Below are positions 57,372 through 64,000 of a stretch of DNA of 64,000 bases, piece after piece. Below the pieces are notes generated by a model. That model did no database searches and had not been told where the DNA came from. It saw nothing but the letters and a program-made list of their open reading frames with translations. The stretch's first letter is position 1. Every line of letters starts with the position of its first letter. The DNA lies in contig CM046341.1 in the NCBI GenBank assembly GCA_025403435.1, positions 14,097,219 to 14,161,218 of the forward strand. Reading direction: 5' to 3'. A program made the translations under genes and the position numbers. The stretch is from Artocarpus heterophyllus (Eukaryota > Streptophyta > Magnoliopsida > Rosales > Moraceae).

Positions 57372-57805
57372 TGCTATGTGTACTACATTAAGTGCATTAG
57401 GTGCCATATGCACAACTGTATAATACAGTATTTAATAGAAGTGCACTGAGCACTAAATACCCATAGACTTTTAGCCATTTATGGTTTTAGCCATATACTA
57501 TGTGATAGACATATTATATACAAAGAGTTTTGGTTATGAGGTACCTTAGATTGCAATCTTATATTCAATATATACACCATCTTTAGGGATTGAGAGAGTT
57601 GAGAAGATCTCAGACTTGCTACAATAAGAAGCTTTCTGACTCAATAAGACAAAGTAGAAGGCACCAAGCAAGGAAAGCATGGTATCAAAGGCAACTTTCT
57701 TCAGTATTACACAAGCAACATCTATGGCTGGAGGTAACACCAATCATCATTTCTACTTCTAATTTTGTATGCTTAATATTATTGCATATATTTAGCTTTA
57801 ATTCT
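57372..57805 (+). repeat. copia-2 right LTR
   Basis: It matches the two halves of the left LTR in order, about 434 bp. The start (TGCTATGTGTAC) corresponds to TGCCACGTGCAC at 11764. The end is uncertain by about 10 bp. Confidence 0.82.
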
Positions 57806-58546
57806 ATATAGTCTAATTATTACAATGATTTTTCATCTATTAGGGGCTTTCTTATCATAGTAAATGTTTCTAAACAAATTCATATTCTCACATTTATTAT
57901 TTTGATAATTCATTTAATAGTGTAAGTGCTTTTGTATTCAACATATACATGGCTAAAGTTATAAATTTAGATGATGTGGCAAAATAGTATTCTAGAACAA
58001 CAAAAAGAATACAAGAAGTTGAGACAAAATTCTCTCAAATGCCTCTTAATTCTCTCGACTATCTATCTGTCGATTTTCCTTCATTATCTTAGCTCAATAA
58101 AGTGCAATTTAATGAGGTGGCGATTTTTTTTTGTAGGGTAATTGTTTTTTATGGACAATAAAACCCTTGATTTTTCAACTTGATCCTATTCAACTCATCA
58201 ACTTGCAAACCAGCAATTCTTCAAGTTATGTTTTGTTTCTTGTAATGTTTATCTTTCTAAAATTATTCAGCATTCCGTTGCATAGTTTAAACTGCAGTTG
58301 AAATATTTTTTCTACAATAATTTTTCTTCCAAAAAATTGAATTTAATTAAGTTGTTGTTGTTGTTGTTTTCATTATTATTAATATTATGATTTTATAAAG
58401 TTGGTAGTGCGTGTACAAGATGGATCTTCTTGGAAGGTCCCATCTTAGTTGAAATATTTTTAGGAGTTTCTAATATCTGTAAATATTGGCCACTTATTAG
58501 AAAAATAATAATAATAATTGGCAAACATCAAATCTCTGTATCTAGT
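57806..58546. other. intergenic DNA, nothing recognised
   Basis: AT-rich, with a GTTGTTGTT run near 58352 and no gene seen. Confidence 0.5.
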
Positions 58547-60910
58547 TAACGTAACATCCAAAATTATAATTACAATTTATCATTTGTAAATTTGATTAGT
58601 TAGTGTGCCTAATTAATTTTGAGACTTAAAACTTAAGTGTTGCATAAATAACACCCATTTGCATTTTTAAAATGCATTTTTGTCAATATTTTAATTTTCA
58701 AGACTATACCTACAATTTACCTTATTTACTCCCATACCCCATATTTTATTTTATTACAAAATAGCCCAAAACATCCCTCTCTCCCTGTGTCCACGTGTAG
58801 CCCCTCCCCAAAAAACCTACACATCACATTTTTTTTTTGTCTCATGCAACTGAGACAACCCCATATAAAGACCCTAACCCAACAACATGGAAAACCTCAC
58901 AACTCTCTATTCCATCTCTCCCACCTCTACTTTTACTCATTCTCCTTATCTCATTTTGCTGCAACAAAACACAAAAAATAGCCCACCCTTTTGGCCCAAA
59001 GTTAGCAAAAATAGCAAACTTCCATGGCCAAGAACACTCCAAGATCTCAATCACCATTAATAATTTGAGTTTTCAAGTTTTTCCAAGGCATTTCAAGGTT
59101 AGTATTTCAAATCTTAATCTAGTTTTATATTTATTTTCCTTTAATTTGAAAATCTTCTTTTGGTTTTTGTCATCTCATTTTCATATTAAAGCTAAATTTT
59201 GTGGAAAAATATGCATATTTTATGTCTTGAGTTTTATAACATAAACTTTGATTATAATGATTAAAGTAGTGATTGTGTTGTTATTTTATTTTGATATTTA
59301 TGCTAAAATACATGTTTTTAATGTTTAAAAACAAACTTATACACTGCATGTTAAAGATTTCATTAACCTAAGTGTCAACAACCGAACTGAGTGTGTTTTA
59401 GTTTTAGTTTTAGTTTCATATGAACTTTAGATTTTGGTATTTAAATCTATTCAAATGAGTTTAAACTTGTTGTTTTTATTATAATATTCTATCATTTATG
59501 TATGTTCTCCACACTCTAAGATGTGAAAAACAATTCCAGAATCAAGCTCAGAGCTTGAGAGGTTCAAAAACTCAAACTTGAAATCTTCCAAGTTACTCTT
59601 AAGCGGTAGGCCATTCAATTGAAGGGAGTAGGCTAGTTGCCTCAAGGTGATAGGCCGATTACATTCACTGACCGATTAGCCATGGCCTTTTCAAGGGCCT
59701 TCGAGCCCAACGAAAAATTTTGCTTTTTTTTTATTATTTTTGTGATTTTTAAATCTTTTAAAACCTCTTTAATCTTAGGATTAATTCTAAATCACATTTT
59801 AAATCAAAAATATGTCCTTAATTCATTTTAAGACATAGTTGTATGATGTCTCAAAGTTACATAAAATTTTAATGGCACACTAGTAAAAGAAATTAACACA
59901 AGATTTACTTATGAATAAGGCTATATGATGAGCTTTAGTTTTAGGTGTCCTTATATATGCCTTAGGATTAAGGATGCATGGAGCAAACATTAATCGGATC
60001 CAAGATTAAAGATTGTTCTTAAGCCTGAGACGTAGGATTCTAATCCCATTCTTACCAGCCATGATTTGAAATTAAATGGTTTTGTTTTGGCTAATGTTGT
60101 TATCTTGAGATAAGCATGTTTCTTACAAAATTGTTTATAAATATATTTCTGCATATTGCAATAAGTTTATGAAATGTATATAATATGTAAATATGAGCAG
60201 TTTCATACTTTGAAATATAAATTTGAGAAATTATAATTTAGGCTCGGAATAAGAAATTTTGAGCATAATGGGGAATCCAAATGCTACTAAGGACATATGG
60301 CTCCTGTGGTTAGATTTTAATAGTTTGAGAGATCGGATTATGCGTAGTGTAATCTTAGGTGTATGATCCTAAACTTCGATTGGGGGCTTCATAGCATGGG
60401 TAATGGCTAAGATGTTGTAAGTATGTTAAGTATATGGTATTCACAGGGTTGGGAATGGGAAATTTAATTAAAATTATCTCATCTTTATTAATTATTTTTT
60501 ACTACATTTGCAATATTTGATATTCCTATTATTTACTCGTCCATCTTATTGCGTATTTAAATGCCTTAATTGTTTTGATAAGTTAAAGTTTGTTCAAACT
60601 TTGTCATACTGGGCCTTTCATTCATTTTTGTGTTTTAAATTAACCCTCTTCAGGCAATGTTAAGAATGGTACCAGGTAGGCTGTAAGCCTTGTAGTTTTG
60701 AGAAGAAGTTGGACCTTGAGTGGGGATCTTCTTATTTGTAGTTATTTTCCTTTCCTTTCATCAAGGCATTTACAATCTTAATTTATATTATTTTCACTTC
60801 TCTTAGACTTTACATTCATCGCCATTTGCTGTTACCAGCATTGCTCATTATTAGGTAACGCATTCCCGTTTATCGATTTTAAGGTTAGGGTGACACGTTG
60901 TCGCTTTCGC
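58547..60910 (+). repeat. decayed Tekay-like LTR-type sequence
   Basis: It starts with GTAACATCCAAAATTATAA and keeps, in order, features of the other Tekay-like LTRs in plus orientation: TTAGTGTGCCTAATTAA, a TATA-like ATATAAAGACC (about 58863), a pyrimidine tract (58905-58960) and a worn GGCC-rich cluster (59605-59690). It is diverged and its right end is not defined. Confidence 0.4.
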
Positions 60911-61696
60911 TTTAATAATGAATGATATGGAGTCATGCAAGGAGCGCGCTTTACTAATATAATAGAAAGGGGCTTTCACCATCTATTTTTGTTCTTGAAG
61001 TATGTTTCGTATGTGGGATTGTACACTAATCCTAAATCAATACCAAAAGCCTTTTCCTTAGTGATTATGTTATGAGGTTTTCTTTGAAATATTATTCTCT
61101 TTAAAATAGTAAATACTTAGTGAATTTTTTGGACGTCCTGTCCTAAAATGAGAAGGCTTAGAATTATATGTTCCAAGGGTAAAATGGTCATTTTATACAA
61201 ATAACCAAAAATTGAATTAGACATCTTATTTATTCTTTTTTGTCCAAGTATTGGTTTAGGAAAATAATTAAACCATATTTAACTAATTCATATTTGAAAT
61301 TTGATTACAAGTTTTAAAAGAAAAAAATAATAAAATATTTCACATCAATTAAATGTAATGTCCAAAAGTTTATTAAACATGACCGGTATACAAATTGATG
61401 AATTAGTATTCCTAATTGCAATTTAATGTTGATTTAATCACTTTGTGATATTTTCTTATTTAATTGTATCTTTAACAATTTTGTTGATTTATCTAAACTA
61501 TTAGCATTTGCAAACTTAAAAAAAATATATTTTGGTATTTTATTTTTACTTTTATTCCCTAAAATCCAGATTTTTGTAAACAACAAATTGCCAAATCATC
61601 AACAGATCCCAAATCCCCCCTTTTTCTAACTAAATCATGTGAAGTTGCATCCTTATACCTATTTATAAACACAAATCCATCCAAACGTTACTTATC
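60911..61696. other. intergenic DNA with a second LTR-like edge
   Basis: The words TGTAATGTCCAAAAG at 61354 and TTAGTATTCCTAATTGCAA after it again resemble the start of a Tekay-like LTR, but I cannot follow it. Otherwise nothing. Confidence 0.35.
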
Positions 61697-61972
61697 CTCG
61701 TAAGTCTATCGCCCACATTTGTGACATCCAAAGTCAATGGCACAAGCTCCTCTTCTCATTGCACAATGACCAGTACCCATACCTGAAAGGCCGACCCTCT
61801 AATTGAAGTCACTCGGATGAATTTTTTTCTTCAATCAATATCCTCATGTCACTAGGGATTCAAAATGCATGAAAATTCACAATCGAGTGACTCTAGACTT
61901 ATATTTCTACCTAAGATTATTCTAAGAAAGTGATGGGAAGTATTTCCTTAAATGATGATACTTTGAATCCAT
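61697..61972 (-). pseudogene. broken relative of ORF4 outside elements A and B
   Basis: From ATG at 61972 the minus strand reads HLRKYFPSLS, then after stops KYKSRVTRL, VGLSGMGTGHCA and FGCHKCGR, colinear with ORF4 residues 1-95 almost without indels. It has seven or so in-frame stops, several at codons for Gln, Arg or Trp in ORF4 (TAG or TGA), which fits C-to-T decay. The C-terminal half is missing. Upstream sequence keeps an ORF4-like leader and a TTTATAG box (62133-62138), so the similarity extends beyond the coding part. LOG is not present downstream. Confidence 0.75.
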
Positions 61973-62164
61973 AGAAAACAAAGACAAAGAAGAAAGAAAG
62001 AAGGAAAGAAGATTTGAAAAATTAAGAATAAGTTTCGAATTGTAGAGAGAGAGAGGGAGAGAATTCTAGACATAGGAGAAAATTTTAGAGAGAGAGCTCA
62101 ACAAGTCTAAGCTTTGATACACAGTAATAAGATTTATAGACAATATAAGATATTGTGCAACTAT

Positions 62165-62680
62165 GGATAAGCCCAACTATGGTTAAGATTAATGAGCTCT
62201 CTTTATGTTTTTATATTATTATTATTATTAAAAAATATTAAAAAAAGTTAGGTCCTAACACATGCAAGCCATTATGTATTTTTAAAAAATAAATATATAT
62301 TTTAAAAATGTATATTTAAAAAAATAAAAAATCTAGAGAAACATGGTCCCAACCCCCTTCTGGTGGATACGAGATTGTAAAAGGAATTGAGCTGAATTAA
62401 ATATAGAAAAGTGGAACCTACGCATGAACATTTATGTATTAATTTTGTTGGGAAATTACGTTTCCTAATTCAACATGGGTAACATAAGATAACAATTGTA
62501 CTATTATACTGTGGCCATTAGTTATAACAGGATAGTTTTTAGGAAACCTTATGTAAATATTAAGAAAATAAAATTTGAATTGATTTATGTCACTACTAAA
62601 TAATTGTACACAAGGGAACATCACATCATTGTACTTTATCATGAAATATCAAATATACCCTAAAAAAATACAATAATCCA

Positions 62681-62713
<33 letters not shown>

Positions 62714-64000
62714 GCACAAGAATAAAGAAGATAGTGGCGTGCTCGATTTTAACATGAAAGAGATCCGCCGTCTTTAACGGCCGTTACCCGTCAGAAACTG
62801 CCATTTTCGGTGGCAACAATCAACAAAAATATTCAGAGAAAATTAAAAAAAATCACTGATATTTCATAAAAATAAAGAATAGTACATAGAAAAACCAAAA
62901 AAAAAAAAAAATCTTACATAATCCAAAACAGCACAAAAATTAAAAAAAGATTCACGATCTACAAAAGATATCCCTGAGCACAGATCTCCTTCGCCAGCGT
63001 CAAATCATGGCAAGATCAACAACTTTACGATCTAATGGGTGTTGATGTTGAGGGGGAAGAGAGACCGGAATTGGACAATGGTGGCAGACATGGAATCCGA
63101 CAACGAGCACAGAAGAGAAGTAGAGGAGGAAGAGATAGGACCAGCACGGGAGAAGTCTGGAATTGAAATAGTACGGTTGAAAGAAAAAGATTGAAGGAAA
63201 AAGGGGTAGAAAAAACCAAGTAACTCGAGGGGTATTTTAGTCCCTTTGGCATTTTGGACTGAGTCGGTTGTAACGAATAATGGGAGAATTTTTACGAGCC
63301 TCGCATATATCGATTCACGGATGGAACAGTGGTATCTATCCAAATTACCTCGTTTATTTATTTATGAAAGGTTAATTTATAAAAACCTTAATAAAAAAAT
63401 ATATAAAAACATTATAGATTATGATCTTCAAGACATCAAATCATTATTTAACTTTCTTTCCTCTCCATCAAAAAGAGAAAAAAAAACCCATTAAAAAACT
63501 AAAATAATTTGATTAAAGAAGACAATAAGTCATTCCTCATAGAATTTCTACAAAAATATTAATTGTTGCTTTCATGGATATAAATATTTATATTTTAATT
63601 CAAGTTTTTGATAATCTATATGTTATAATTTTAAGATTTGATATCATTATTTTAGGATTTTACAGATTCGTGAATATTTAGAACTTAGGAGTTCAAAAAA
63701 GAATTCTCTCATTTATATATCTAATAAGTTTTTAACTGTCCGACATTTATTTATTCGTGAACTTCTAATAATTCTATATATATCATGTCCATGAATAAGT
63801 ATGTAATATATATATATATACACACACGATTTATTTACGGCTATTCAGATGAATCTCAGTGCTTGTGATTCGTCCAAGGGGTAATTTTTAGATTGCCAAC
63901 CATGGTTAGAGACAAACCGGTTTAGATGTAAAATTAAAATCCTATTTAATTCTGGGTTATAACTTGCTATTAATAAATAAATAGTAAAAAACTGTCTAAA
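62165..64000. other. AT-rich intergenic DNA with microsatellites
   Basis: An A-run followed by (CA)n at about 62677-62711 and (TA)n(CA)n near 63808-63827. Open frames near 63025-63343 have no recognisable domain. I see no gene. Confidence 0.5.

Larger units (their letters stand above)
11764..57805 (+). mobile_element. copia-2: Ty1/copia retrotransposon opened by two nests of insertions
   Basis: The parts read in order on the plus strand: left LTR (11764-12027, continuing 31849-about 32037), primer-binding site (32040-32051), leader, gag (from about 33395), protease, integrase, reverse transcriptase up to 38126, reverse transcriptase and RNase H from 56162 to about 57120, right LTR (57372-about 57805). 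A chromovirus nest fills 12028-31848 and a CACTA nest fills 38127-56158. Without them the element is about 8 kb. It is of the widespread plant TNT1-94-like type. Many stops and frameshifts show it is dead and was probably so before some insertions. I could not identify its own target-site duplication. Confidence 0.9.

Noticed and set aside
58787..59244. Plus-strand frames of 64-135 codons
   Set aside because: They lie in what looks like a decayed LTR, are low-complexity, and match nothing recognisable.
63025..63343. Serine/leucine-rich minus-strand frames of 75-103 codons
   Set aside because: No domain, start context or splice partner; overlapping frames of equal quality exist.

Overview
This is a 64-kb stretch of AT-rich nuclear DNA from a flowering plant, probably a eudicot. 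Evidence: plant Ty1/copia and Ty3/gypsy elements, CACTA transposon genes (TNP2 relic, Transposase_24-like, Ulp1-like), a plant ankyrin/ACD6-type gene with a canonical GT-AG intron, and a tRNA-Asp primer-binding site typical of plant Tat/Athila elements. It is almost wholly a nest of mobile elements. The only ordinary host gene I can support is the ankyrin gene at 5469-6620 (minus strand).

Layout. 1-3418: 5' part of a decayed copia element (copia-1, minus) holding a foldback MITE. 3879-~4925: small CACTA-like non-autonomous element. 5469-6620: ankyrin gene. ~7850-10720: a LINE-type RNase H relic split by a solo LTR (8223-10386, TSD AGAGC). 11764-~57805: a second copia element (copia-2, plus) blown up to about 46 kb by nested insertions. 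Its left LTR is split by a chromovirus (12028-31848), and that chromovirus is split in gag by LTR element A (18033-29331, TSD GCCAC). Its reverse transcriptase is split by a CACTA transposon (38127-56158). The CACTA is split by a solo LTR (40014-52179, TSD CCCCA), which is split in turn by LTR element B (42777-51851, TSD CCGAC/TCGAC). 57806-64000: decayed LTR-like DNA, a pseudogene related to the cargo of elements A and B, and AT-rich filler.

The most unusual content is the family formed by A and B. These are Tat/Athila-like LTR elements on the minus strand with ~2.2-kb LTRs. They show gag and protease (A only) but no recognisable reverse transcriptase, RNase H or integrase. In that place they carry, in sense orientation, an acidic ORF ending in two SUMO-interaction-like motifs (ORF3), a cysteine-rich basic protein resembling carlavirus nucleic-acid-binding proteins (ORF4), and an intronless LONELY GUY (LOG) cytokinin-activating enzyme gene (ORF5). 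ORF4 and LOG each have their own TATA-like box in a shared sequence context. A structured hairpin follows each cargo gene; the hairpins share loop-edge motifs (GCTGAG and GAAACG in the element sense) but have unrelated stems, so the set looks cassette-like. In A, LOG and ORF4 are open, but the 5' LTR has lost its promoter region and gag is frameshifted. In B, gag-protease is deleted and LOG has one nonsense codon, but the 5' LTR promoter remains. A broken relative of ORF4 lies outside both elements at 61697-61972.

All family assignments come from reading motifs by eye, without database searches. Boundaries supported by target-site duplications are good to the base; others are approximate.
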